64,000 bases of DNA from NCBI GenBank assembly GCA_003550325.1, contig QKWP01000003.1, positions 95,989 through 159,988 on the forward strand, read 5' to 3'. The position numbers were made by a program, and so were the translations under genes. The notes under the pieces were generated by a model. It saw only the letters and a list, made by a program, of their open reading frames with translations, had not been told where the DNA came from and ran no database searches. Below are positions 1 to 10,779 of the stretch, piece by piece (within the stretch, counting starts at the first letter, position 1; each line of letters opens with the position of its first letter). This DNA comes from Gigaspora rosea (Eukaryota > Glomeromycota > Glomeromycetes > Diversisporales > Gigasporaceae).

Positions 1-375
1 CCCACTTTTTGAAATTTCGAAAAGTCCAAGGGACGTCATACATAGTACCAAAACAAAAGGAGTTTGTAGGAGTTACGCTGTATAGAATAGTATATTCAAC
101 CAGGTCTCTACTTCTATTTTCATATCTATAGGACTTGACAAGGCTCCAGAGTTTCTCTACTACATCTTTGCTCAATAGTACCATAGCCCGCCTAGGTGCC
201 TCACTTAAAAGTCTGCAAGTCTGTTTCATCTCTATTTCATGCGCAGAACATCCAGTGAATGGACTTTGTACCCGACAGCAGCTTGGTGAAGTTTTGTTGT
301 ATTTGAATATACTAACTATAGAGTTTTCGTAGGTCGATGTTCTTGGAAATTTTGGTACGAGGGATCGTCAGAAAG
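1..375. repeat. Dispersed repeat, copy 1 (partner at 27108-27482)
   Basis: The first ~375 bases align by eye, with scattered substitutions and indels, to 27108-27482 in the same orientation. Shared landmarks are the opening CCCACTTTTTGAA, the stretch GGTGCCTC(A/G)CTTAAAAGTCTGCA, and the closing GGGATCGTCAGAAA. The short open frames differ between the copies, so I treat it as non-coding repeat DNA. The left edge is cut by the window. Element class is unknown. Confidence 0.6.
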
Positions 376-448
376 AGTTGATATGAGTAATATATTAAAT
401 TAATACCATTAGGTATATTATTTTCATTAATATTTTCAATATTTTCAT

Positions 449-880
449 TTATAGTTTCAAAATTTTTAGTAATTTCTTCAAATATTTCATCTTTTGATTT
501 TTTTGCAAATATTCAATATTTGAAACTAAATTTAAAAAATCTTGTTTAGAAATACAAACTTTATCATCTAAAATTTCTAAATGAATATTATCCCATTTTA
601 ATTCAGAAGATTTTTCTGTTTTTTTGTAAATTTTGAAAAGTTTCATTAATTTTAGAATAATTAGGATTATTTCTATTGGTTCTACAATAAGAAGATAATG
701 ACGATTACATAATTGATGGTGATTTGGTATAAGATGAGAATATTCTAATATAGATAAAGTTTTACTATTTTGAGCTTTTTCTGCAGCTAATTCAGTAAAT
801 TTACGAAATTTTGAAGTACTATATTGACAATTTTCAATTGCACATGGACCAAAATTTGTTTTGGTGGCATTGTTATAAAG
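449..880 (-). pseudogene. Fragment of a zinc-finger protein, possibly the N-terminal part of the multi-copy family seen at 4.6-9.4 kb
   Basis: One minus-strand frame is open from about 880 to 449 (about 140 codons) without an in-frame Met near its start. It begins with a cysteine pair (CAIENC) followed about 45 residues later by C-x2-HY (CNRHY), an arrangement that looks like a C2CH zinc finger. The rest is lysine- and leucine-rich. No start codon, introns or downstream continuation are visible, so I regard it as a fragment. The link to the DDE/zinc-ribbon family at 4.6-9.4 kb rests on general resemblance to proteins of this fungal group and is inference. It could also be an exon of an unrelated gene. 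Confidence 0.35.
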
Positions 881-1289
881 ACTAATTAAAATTTAAAATT
901 TTAAAAATTGAAAAATTAAATTAAAAAAAGCAAAACACAGGTTATATTTATAATTTTTATTGTAACACAAAGTACAACAATTAAATCTAAATAAAGTTTA
1001 GCTGTTATTATACAAATTAAGTTCGATTTTTGAGTTTTTGATCAAAATATATTTTTAGTACAGTATTAAAACAGCGCCTATATAAAGATTTTAATATAGA
1101 GATTAAGCCCGGATAAGGCTTACCCAGTAACTTATATAAGTATCGGGTTATAGATATGCCAACCAGATAACCGGATAGAAGTGAGAATCATGCAACTATA
1201 TCAATAGTAAGAAATTTGTCTCGCAAATTTTATTCTAATATACCGTTTATTTAATCTACTTAATAATACTTTACAGGTTAGTAATTAGA
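881..1289. other. AT-rich intergenic stretch, nothing recognised
   Basis: No coding frame, TIR or tandem structure that I can support on either strand. Confidence 0.5.
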
Positions 1290-1850
1290 GATTGGTTTCA
1301 TGCGTGCGCATGATTTCTCAATCATGCGCATGTTTCCGAATTATGCACATTTCATCCCATCAAAATTTTATATAGAAAATTAAAAATATAAAATAAGTAT
1401 AATTAACATTTTAATCTATCTATATACTTCAATTCTGGGTTTGTCCGAGATAACATTTTGATTGGTCGTATCCGAAAAATGAGACCTAGGTTAAATGTAG
1501 GAAAAATAACAGAAATACGTATGATTATAATTATTATCATAGTCGAGTAATTATCATTCAAGTAATTATTATATTATTTTTTAATGCCCTTATTAATGCC
1601 CTTAAACAACACAAAATCGTGAACGTGAATTTTCCAAATTTACTTTTGTTGTTTGATGCTAAAAAAGTTCACGAATTGGAAAACATTTTTATAATGGTCT
1701 CTAGTTCAAGAATAAGTGCAAGTGCAAGAACAAGTGCAAGAACACTCCACTATAGATAAACCATATAATTGATAAAAAAAATAGTAAATATATTAGTGAA
1801 TATCAAAAAAGTTACATTTCAACCAAAATTTAATGATTGATTTCTAGAAT
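1290..1850. repeat. Dispersed repeat (partner at 30063-30650)
   Basis: Aligns in the same orientation to 30063-30650. Shared blocks include the GTGCGCATGATT / CAATCAT motifs, TCAAAATTTTATATAGAAAA, ATAATGCCC/TAATGCCCTTAAACAACA, and a short AAGTGCAAG tandem (about 1710-1735). No coding capacity shared by the two copies. The second copy lies inside the pogo-like element at 29781-32106. Confidence 0.6.
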
Positions 1851-2057
1851 TTTTTGTCGGAATAGACAAGTTTTACACCGAGTGATGCTAGTATATAAAT
1901 AATACACAAATTAAAATTTTTATTATAATTGTATTTTACCCTATATTATCCTATATTATATCTTAAGTTAACCGGATACCTCAATAATTTATCTGTTTAT
2001 CAGTTTATAATTCAGGTATTCAGATAGCCTAACAGTTAACCGGTTATTGTACCATAG

Positions 2058-2372
2058 GGTAGAAACTTTTCATGAAGACATGGTGGTAAGTATCTTTTTA
2101 ATCTTTTGTTACAACCTATTTTTACATGAATATTCAACTGATCTGTTTTGACACAGCATGATGCACAACTCGATTATTATGGGAAAAGATTAGCAACTTG
2201 TTCCTCTGACCGTTATATTAAAATATTCAAAATTGACGGAGAAAATCGTTGGGAAATTGAAACACTGAAAGGGTAAATTGTGTGAATTAATGCACTTTGA
2301 GTTTAATAAAGTGTACTCATCTCAGATTTTCTATTTATTACTGTCTTTAGATATGATGGTCCCGTGTGGCAG
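2058..2372 (+). pseudogene. SEC13: SEC13 gene fragment (COPII coat / nuclear pore WD40 protein), introns retained
   Basis: Three exons splice into the N-terminal beta-propeller region of SEC13. Exon 2058-2085 reads VETFHEDMV, exon 2157-2272 reads [19 protein letters not shown] then [20 protein letters not shown], and exon 2351-2372 reads (G)YDGPVWQ. Introns are 2086-2156 (GTAAGT...ACAG) and 2273-2350 (GT...TTTAG), and a donor GT follows GTGTGGCAG at 2373. SEC13 forms the outer COPII cage with SEC31 and also sits in the Y-complex of the nuclear pore; the [18 protein letters not shown] block is diagnostic. The rest of the roughly 300-residue propeller (from VAW..HP onward) is not found downstream, and no first exon is identified upstream. 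Retained introns show it arose by genomic duplication, not retroposition. Most likely a truncated copy. Confidence 0.8.
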
Positions 2373-2589
2373 GTACGACCACTACATAAATCCCTTTCAA
2401 CTCCGATTCCATAATAATAACAATTTCCAATATTACACGTTTCAGCATCGTTCCCTATCTCAAATTACCGGGTGCCCAAAAAATTTTCACTATATCGAGG
2501 GTTCTCTATGTAAGTGCTATTGTGACGAATGTTATTTGTATACATATGCACGACCAATTAACTGCAGTATAAATTTTTGTCAATAAAAT

Positions 2590-3480
2590 AACACAAATAA
2601 TTACATTCAGGATAAATAAAAAGCAAAATAATATTTATAGACTACTTAGCTAAAAAGTGGCGATTCGATTTATTCTAACATCAAATTTCATAATTCGCTG
2701 CTTTTTTCCAAGATCTCTATATGCAAACCTTTCTTGATTATAATACACCAAGTTATATTATGTCGCGTTTGAGGTTAGCATTTGCCTAAAGTTGTAGCTT
2801 AAAGCACTTGGAATTGCACCGACTGAAATTGGTAGTTGAATTTAGATTTTCCAGCATGCATTAGTATTAGTTAGTAAGTTAGGTAGGTGCAGCTTCAGAT
2901 GCTTGAAGTCGTAACTCCAAGCAGATGCTAATACCAAGCACGATAACAGTACAGTAATAGCTATTCTATAGGAAAATCTAATTTGTTTGATTTAACGATA
3001 TTTGGTAAAAAGAAATGACATATGGCATAAAAATGAAATATTTTATCTCTATTTTTGTTATAGTACTAAATAACTTTGGCGAATTCGTGCGTTTATTTAA
3101 ATAAATCCAAAAAAGTTTTGAGTAATTAATGGCGAAATGATCAGAAAACCTAAAATATTCTGACCCGAATCTGTGTGGATTACAAAGTAAAGTCTTTGGC
3201 CTGTGTAGTAAGAAAAGTTTTTACTTTAAGTAACTGATTTTAATGGTTATATTCTATTGAATTTTGAATTTAATAGTTCTCTTATTTTTGGAATAGTATT
3301 AATTCATTCAAAATGCCGTATCAAGGGTTGGTTATAATTGATCGCTGCCATGTAACTATAAGAAATTTATACTCTTTATCTGCAATTTTCCACTTAATTT
3401 ATATTTAATATATTGAGAATCAAAAAGCGCAGTCTTCTAATTACGTGTTTTATTGAAAAAATGAAAGTTTTTCACTTTAG
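2590..3480. other. Intergenic AT-rich DNA, nothing recognised
   Basis: No SEC13 continuation and no open frame of note. A short TAGTTAGTAAGTTAGGTAGG run near 2868-2887 is the only visible pattern. Confidence 0.5.
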
Positions 3481-3481
3481 T

Positions 3482-4066
3482 TTTAATTGCCAATCCAGAT
3501 AAGATCGGCAATATTTCTATATTTAGAATTGGAGCAAACAAATATATAAACAAGGTAGTACAAAATCTGGATCAGGCCTGTATAGTCAGACCTCTCTAAA
3601 TGCATAGCGTCGGGACCATAGTAAAAATTTTCAAAAATATGCATTTAAAGAGGTTATGCATTTAGAGAGTTAAAAATCTATAAGTGTTATATTAAGTTGG
3701 GCTGAAAAAAAGATCTGCATTTAGGGAAATTTTACTTAGATATGCATTTAGGGAGGTTGCATTTAGGGAGGTCCAACTGTATATATAAAATTTTTATATA
3801 ATTTAAAGAATTTTAAAGACATTTTTACGCATATCTTCTTATCTACTAGTCCGATTTTAATGAAATTTTACAAGTAGATGCACTAGAACCTGCTCTACAA
3901 CTTTACTTATATCAAAAAAAATATTTACTTAGTACAAAAAAAACTTTTTATTAGGCCTAAAACAGATTTACTAATATATTGTTTACATATTTGTTTATCA
4001 CCAATTCCAAATATGGCAATAATATAGCTATAGTGCCGATCTTATCCAGATTGGTAATTAAATGCA
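3482..4066. mobile_element. Non-autonomous TIR element, interrupted by a nested MITE
   Basis: Inverted ends of about 30 bp: the left end contains AATTGCCAATCCAGATAAGA and TCGGCA, and the right end (4030-4066) is its imperfect inverse, GCCGATCTTATCCAGATTGG then TAATTAAA. Only non-coding AT-rich DNA and a pogo-like MITE (3593-3779) lie between. TSD not certain. Confidence 0.6.
3593..3779. mobile_element. TA-flanked pogo/mariner-like MITE (TGCATTTAGGGAGG type)
   Basis: Left end TAGTCAGACCTCTCTAAATG and right end GCATTTAGGGAGGTCCAACTG are inverted, flanked by TA on both sides. The interior repeats the subterminal unit TGCATTTAGRGAGG several times. Same type as 27575-27914 and, partially, 10268-10340. 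Its first base is T where sister copies have C. Confidence 0.7.
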
Positions 4067-4069
4067 TTA

Positions 4070-4619
4070 TTAATAATGTGCCATCAAAGGAAACCTGTCA
4101 TCAGACTTTAATTATATTTTGTCCATCTATAGAAAATCTAGATTTTCCATAAAAGCTAAGAATATAATTGAGGATTTTCCTTTGACGACTCTTTGACGGT
4201 ATTCATATGTTGAATGAATGTACATAGATTTTTTGTTTGCTACGAATTTTTTATCAAATTTTTGTGTTTCACATTTCGTGTAATACAAAATTCTCATGAT
4301 CTGGAATATTCTGATCTGCATGTTTATACCATAAATAGAGCAATTTGCATTGTCCTAATTTGGACTGATATCACGATCTACATTGCATATTTGTTTACTT
4401 GTTTACATTTTTTAACCAATTAAAACAAATGTCCGCCATGCTTAATCAATATATATCTGATATAGATAGTAATCAATATATATCTGATAAGATATATATC
4501 AATTAATATTTATATCAAATATATATCGATTACTATCACTATCGATAGAAATCAGCAGGGTATTTAGTATCGATATATATCTGACCGGTTATTAATCAAT
4601 ATATATCTATATATAAAAT
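4070..4619. other. AT-rich spacer with imperfect ATATATATCTGATA repeats
   Basis: Between 4445 and 4615 the motif AATCAATATATATCTGATA and its inverse recur four to five times around TATCACTATCGATAG. No gene is visible; the small open frames here show no family resemblance. Confidence 0.5.
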
Positions 4620-5395
4620 TTGCTGATGATTATTGAGCTTTTTCAAGCTCAAAAAGTTGGCTGTATGAATGGTCTACATGAAACAATTGGAAAAACATTT
4701 GTGATTCATCTTGCAAGTACTCTGTGGTATATCGATTCACATCTTATAACAATGCATGCATGTTTATGCCATCTACCAGCTTTTTTTAAAAAGTTGAAAA
4801 TGTATTAAAAAAATATATATAATGAGCATTATCATACTAGCTATCATAAAAGGACCAACTATTTTAGCAAAAACTCTTACATCTTTCAAGTTCTCTTGAA
4901 ATTTCAATTAGCCAGCCATGGGCAAGTAATAATATATGGAACCAAGTAATGCCTGCAATTCTTTTTTTAATTGAAGCTTTAAAAAAATACTCAGATTATT
5001 TAAATTCAACTGTTATTAGTATGAATGAACTTCATCATAGCAATGAAAGTGCTTACAGTTCTGAAAACAACAGAACCATGTACCAAGTTGTTGCTTGTGA
5101 ATATAATCAACTTAAAAATAAATATATTTAATTGAACAATTTTTTATTTGAGAAACTGTTTTATGAACATATTGATATTCAAAATTATCTTCAAGTGATG
5201 CTATTGACCGGTACCGATTTATGAAAGAGTTGCAGCTTTCGTTTCCAATTGGTGTATATAGATTAGTATTTGGGTAACAGTAATAATATTAGAAGAAAAA
5301 TCTATAAAACCAAATAGCACTAGTATAGTAATTTGGTTTTCTTAGAATTGTAACTTTTTAGAATTTTAAAAAATATAATTTACAAATCTAATAAA

Positions 5396-5418
5396 TTCTC
5401 TAAGTTATTATTTTTTTT
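5396..5418. repeat. Left target-site duplication of the 5419-6125 retroposon
   Basis: TTCTCTAAGTTATTATTTTT at 5396 onward is repeated at 6126-6148. The match includes the T run, so the exact inner edge is ambiguous by a few bases. Confidence 0.75.
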
Positions 5419-6125
5419 TTTATTTTTATTTTTTTTTTTATTTTTTAATGGCCGTCTACTTTGGCTGACAGTTTTATTGAATATTTGTAATATTTGTTAC
5501 ATGAATGAGTGTACAACTAGCCACACGTGCACTTTTGGAAGTAGTCAGCCCGAAGGTTCTACACTAGCTGTCATACCTGCAGACCAACTACGGGACCTGC
5601 CTATTTAAACTCTCTGACCCATGCTTCTCCTATTACTATCTTACCTATAAGCCAATATATATTATAGCTTTTCTAGGGTTATTCACAATAACTACCGACC
5701 TTAGGGCTATTTTACCCTCGTAGAAATTGCCAGCCACTTACAAAAATATGTCTCACATCATATAACTATCGTGGTCTTCAGTAACTTGCGCCAAGGCCAC
5801 ATCGTTACCTACAAGGTTCGTTCCGACCCCAGTACAACCTTATTTTGGTAGCACTTATTAGATCTTCTCTACCTACTTACTCAAGACTTGCAAAACGGGT
5901 TTCTGTTTTTATGGTTCCCTGGATTTGAAGTGTAACAAACACCATTACGACAGAAAGCTCCCATTCACGATGGTAGGACCAAGGTTACAGGTTTCATACC
6001 CAACCAATCTGAGCCACAGTTACCGAACACAGGTCTCTTTTTCATTATCGTCACCAGTGGGATTTGAACTCTCTACCTGCCGCTTGGGGGCGACAACTTG
6101 GCAACTTCTCTAAGTCGCCACACCC
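5419..6125 (-). mobile_element. tRNA-headed retroposon (SINE-like), minus orientation, about 0.7 kb
   Basis: Read on the minus strand it starts at 6125 with GGGTGTGGCGACTTAGAGAA, has a pol III B-box-like AGTTCAAATCCC (reverse complement near 6062-6073), and ends in an A-rich tail (the T/A run at 5419-5447). It aligns along most of its length with the plus-strand copy at 24483-25495. A ~20-bp direct repeat flanks it (5396-5418 and 6126-6148). Together these define a retroposed element that landed inside the decayed transposase-like gene. No conserved open frame is shared by the two copies. Confidence 0.8.
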
Positions 6126-6589
6126 TTCTCTAAGTTATTATTTTTTTTATAAAATTTCATACCCTCCAAATATTACAATTTTGAAGATTTTTGATTAATT
6201 TTGTATTTATTTGTTCTATTTGTTCTCTTCTTTTTTTTTTTAGATATTATTAGAACAATTATTTGGAAACAATTAATTATGTATGGAGAATTTCTGAAAC
6301 TAAAATTTTGAACAGTAGACAAAATAAAACGTCAAAGGCAAAGGCATGTATGTTAGCTAGAATTCATAAAAAATTACCTCGCTACTTTACACGACAAATG
6401 CGAAAGAATGTACTTGATAAGGTAAGATAGTATTTAAATTTTACATATGCAATATTGTGATAAAGCATTTTGTTACTTTACAAAATGTAAGTCAATAAAT
6501 GTTACAGATCATAATTTTAAATGAAATCTACATTTTATACTTAACCCGCTAGCCTTCTAAAACCCATTAATACTTGTTTATTATAATTT

Positions 6590-6632
6590 TTTTTAAAACT
6601 AACCCTAACCCTAAACCCCTAACCCTAAAAAA
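6590..6632. repeat. Short interstitial CCCTAA-like run
   Basis: Four CCCTAA-type units, one with an extra base, lie inside the decayed gene. The run is too short and isolated to be a telomere. Confidence 0.6.
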
Positions 6633-8671
6633 TGTACCCCAAAAAAATTTAGTTTTCGAGATTTTATACTATCATTTCATTTTAATCTGGATTTCATTAT
6701 GATCTATCACAATAAATGCTTAGAGACATATTATAATATTCTTTGTGTAGTATTCCTATATTCAAAAAGTTACCCCTACAGTATTACGAATGCTTTATCT
6801 TGACCTTACTGAAAATGCTGCTGTATTATCTAATGCAATTTGTCATGAGGTTGAAAAATGATTACAATTAATGCTAACACTAGCAGATCCTAATATTATA
6901 TTCGATTTATGAACAACAATAGATTTAAAGAAACTAAGTTTAATATGTTTTAGAATGAAATAGAAGCATATTTCAATAAGCAAGTAAGATATATTTGTAT
7001 AAATGCCTATATATATTTTATTATAAATATTTTATTCTTATATATATATATTTAATATAGAACTTATTTGCAGTAAATGAATAGCGACATAGTACTGTTT
7101 TATATATTCTACTGGTATTATTAATTCGTGAACTTTATGAAATATAATAGAAACATTAAAAAATACTTATAATGATCCTTTACCTACTAACATTAACATT
7201 TCATCAGATAAATGGATTCATCTTCAATTTTGTCCCACAAATGCTACTACAACACGAGTATTACATTATACTGGCTGATTCAATATAAAGGTTAAAGTAC
7301 AAAGCTAATGCTTTGAAAAGAAAGTAATGATGCACATTATTGTGCAGTACTTTTTTGATATCTCAGAGAATTTGTATTCAGTACTGTCAGTGGGTTTATT
7401 TAATTGCTACAGATAATAAATACAAAATTCTATAAGAGAAGATGTTGCAGTTTCAACAGGTGTACGAAATCGATATTCTATTATTGCTCAAGAAAGCATA
7501 TAGCTGCTGCTGATTATGATTTCTCAAAATTATCTTTAATACCATCAGTTATTTTTTTTTTATATCTATTCCTAATAATATTTCTGGATCATTTTATGAT
7601 GGGCAAGTATTTGTATACAAAGATACAGTTTTTGAGCCAAGCACTGCTATTAGACATTCAACTGAATTTTTAAAAGCATTAAATATTAAATATAAAAATC
7701 AAACATTACCACCATTTATGTCTTTATACTGATAGAGGTCCAGACCATCACTGTAATTATGGTTCAGTACAAATTGCTCTAATTTGTCTTTTTCTTTGTG
7801 GTGATTTTGATTTGCTTGTTGCAGTCCGTACTGCCCCAATCATAGTTAAATAAATCCTGCTAAACGAATTATGAGTACTTTGAATTTGGGTCTTCAAGGT
7901 GTGGCACTAAAACATAACTTGATGAGTTCTGAATCAGAAACCTTATTTCAAACAGCAAATACTTTAGATGATATATACAAAAAAACTCATGAATATATAA
8001 AATTAGAATCTGAGTTAAAAGAAAGTATTGCTGGTGTTCAAGAAATATTAAATAATTATTCAGTTAAAAAATAATAAATTTAAATGTTATTTTCCAACAA
8101 GTAAAGAAGATATTACTGAAATATTTGAAGTAAATTTAGATTTACTATCCTTTTTTTTATTACTTAAAATTATAAAATAATTAAATTTTAAACAGTCAAT
8201 TTTTAGAATAGATCTGACTTTAAAAATTGAGGAAACTACACAAACACAAATAAGTCACTATCTAGAATTGGTTAAGTTTATAGATACACATTGCCAAGCA
8301 GGTGCTTATAGTTTTCAGGTATGCATTAATAATAAGTCTAATAGATAGTAATTTGTTGTAGTTATATGAATTTTATTGTGATTTGTAATAAAAAATTTAA
8401 TTTTACTAATAAATTATCTTTTAAATTTAAAGATAAAAAAATGTAATAATTTTCATATCTATATTGTAAACCAATTCATCTTCCATCACAAGAATTTGAT
8501 AATTTGAGTTTACTTCCAGATCCAATTCCTTCAAAAAGTACTTTTTTTAAGATTTAATTTATATCAATGCAATTATATTTATTAATAAATTTAATTAGAC
8601 AATACAGATCATTATACAAAATTTCAGCAAGTTTATAGCACCAAAACTACAAAAGAACATAGGCCAACATA

Positions 8672-8931
8672 CAGTGTTGTCATGGGACACGGACACGGAC
8701 GGCAGACAGTTCGGGACGGGACGTCCAGGACATGTCCGTCCAGAATTTTTTTTGTCCCGGACATTTAGCGACTAAACACGTGATCATCAACCAATAAAAT
8801 TCGTATAATTCCGCAATTTGATTGGTTTTACCCGGCAGACATGTCCATCATGTTGGGACATTATTGCGGACATGTCCCGGACTGTCCGCATCCCTGAAAA
8901 ATCGGCGGGACAATGTCCGTGTACAACACTG
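8672..8931. mobile_element. hAT-like MITE, 260 bp, with perfect 8-bp TSD
   Basis: Flanked by CCAACATA at 8664-8671 and 8932-8939. Ends are inverted: CAGTGTTGT...GGACACGGACA on the left and TGTCCGTGTACAACACTG on the right. The interior is rich in GGACATGTCCG motifs, resembling hAT subterminal repeats. It is GC-richer than its surroundings and non-coding. 8-bp TSD plus CAGTG ends are the hAT signature. Confidence 0.88.
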
Positions 8932-9653
8932 CCAACATATATACAATCACAAGCAAAAATCAGAGGCTATTCCAAAGAATATTTTAATTGCTGAAAAAAT
9001 TTGAGACTATATTAGTTGTGAAAATTGTCAAAAACGTTATTGTATATACTGTAACAAAGCTTTAACTAATAATGAACTACATGACTACCAACAAGCATTA
9101 GAATCATATTCATATTCTTGTGGTGCACCAATTTTTCCTAATGATCATTAGTGCAAAGCAATCTTTGTACACACACAAATTAATTGTGATTCTCCAATTA
9201 AAATATTGTATTATTCAAGTTGTAAAGAAGAAAATCATTCGATTTGTTATTATTGTAGAAATCATGATAATTTGGTAACTCCTTCACAATCTCTAAAAGA
9301 ACATTTCAAGCAAATTTATCCATTATGTGAATTTTGTCAGGAAAATAAAAAGAATTTTCATATGAAAGGAGCTATTAAAACTAATAAGAAATAAATAATA
9401 GAATAATTAGTGGTAGGTAGCATTTAAAGCTTTGTAATCAAATTTGCAAAAAACATAAGTAATTATATCTATTCCTTGTAGCTTTGTAAAAAGCACAGCA
9501 ATATAGAGATAGAAGAATGATGATATACTTTATACTATGATTGTTTAAAAATTAGATATTTGTTAGTTCTAAATATAATGCTTTTGATTAGAATTTGGTA
9601 GTTTTTTAGAATAAAGAAGCTTAAATTCATCTATTCCTATTTACGGAGTAATA

Positions 9654-9838
9654 CAGTCTAACCCCACTATAGTCATACTGTCTGGCAGAAACTTAACGTG
9701 ACTATAGCGAGAGAAACATAATAATAGTCATATCACGTGATTATAGCAAGAGTTAATTTTATATTACTGCAAATGATTGGTATATAAGTTTCAAGAAAAT
9801 GTAACTATTTTGAATGTGACTATTGCGGGGTTAGACTG
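9654..9838. mobile_element. TA-flanked pogo/mariner-like MITE (TATAGTCA type)
   Basis: CAGTCTAACCCCACTATAGT at the left, ACTATTGCGGGGTTAGACTG at the right, TA on both sides. 185 bp, non-coding. Confidence 0.8.
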
Positions 9839-10779
9839 TATACCATATATTGTTCAGTCATATCATATTTTGTATTGTAATAACTATATGGTAATTATTC
9901 ACTACAAAATACAAACCAACTATGTACTGTACTACTTTTGCTTTAATCACTATAAACTACCATATAAAAAACCTGGGTCTTTTACATTTTACTAATGTTA
10001 AAACCTATATTAGACCCAGGTCTAGTATTTGATAGAGTGTTTGTATCATTAAAAGAAAAATTTTAAAAAGCTTGAAATTTTTTATTTATACTATACAAAA
10101 GTGGTATAAATAGTGCGAATTAGAGCTATTAATAGCTTGAGCAGCTTGGCTTGGCTTTTAAAAGCTGTGGCTCTAGCTTGAGCCCATAAATTATTTGAAT
10201 TATGCACAAAAATTTTATTGAATAATGTCATATTTATTTAGGAACTTGCTAAAAATTTGTATTTATAGTTAGACCTCCTAAGTGCACATTGTCGAGACCA
10301 GCATTGAGACATGCATTTAGGGGGGTTGCAATTAGAAAATAACATAGTAAAAATTATAATCACATGTGCATATAGCCGTGTATTATGTCCCTTGCTATTC
10401 ACGCACATACGTACGTGCTATAACTGTTACTTTTGCAGTTTTATATACTGTATTAACGAGCAAACATTTTACTTATTAATGGGTATATTTTATAATTTCA
10501 GAATTTGTAAAGACCATCATTAAATAAAGTAGAGACATCAAATAAAATAGTTTAAGTTTTTTTTACATATTTTGTAGAATATATATTTATAATCCATGGT
10601 TGCTTACGGACCAAATGGGCTTAAAAGATTTTGAACTCTGTTTTTTTTTTTTTGTTGAGTTAGATAGCCAATAAAATTGCAGCATTTCAATCATGTGTAT
10701 TTAATTATATGTATTATTTTAGCCCTCCTCCAATATTATTGATTACTAATGTTATGTCAAACAAAGAATCAATTTGGTG
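9839..10779. other. Intergenic DNA with a partial MITE end
   Basis: Around 10268-10340 a single pogo-like end is visible (TAGTTAGACCTCCTAAGTGC then TGCATTTAGGGGGGTTGC) without a clean partner. The remainder shows nothing I can name. Confidence 0.45.

Larger units (their letters stand above)
4620..9395 (+). pseudogene. Degenerate multi-copy DDE-like transposase / zinc-ribbon protein gene, broken by insertions and stops
   Basis: Scattered plus-strand blocks follow the order of a large protein family that is multi-copy in Glomeromycotina (recognised from memory, not searched). Blocks in order are: LASTLWYIDSH (about 4705-4745); SYSSENNRTMYQ-type and RYRFMKELQLSFPIGVYRLV (4950-5265); ARIHKKLPRYFTRQMRKNVLDKV (6355-6422); DAHYCAVLF.YLREF (7330-7372); SGSFYDGQVFVYKDTVFEPS (7585-7650); DRGPDH (7733-7750); AVRTAP (7828); NPAKRIMSTLNLGLQGV (7854-7905); then C-terminal Cys pairs CKEENHSICYYC and LCEFCQ (9221-9345). 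DRGPDH and NPAxRIMS are candidate catalytic D and E positions, with E replaced by K. Many frameshifts and stops, plus a retroposon (5419-6125) and a hAT MITE (8672-8931), show it is dead. The superfamily is not certain. Confidence 0.65.

Noticed and set aside
2278..2586. 102-residue plus-strand frame
   Set aside because: It starts inside a SEC13 intron and reads through the retained donor after VWQ; not a separate gene.
6590..6632. CCCTAA repeats as a telomere or chromosome end
   Set aside because: Only a few units, internal, and similar TTAGGG-like words recur inside several MITEs (12240, 31577, 44925).
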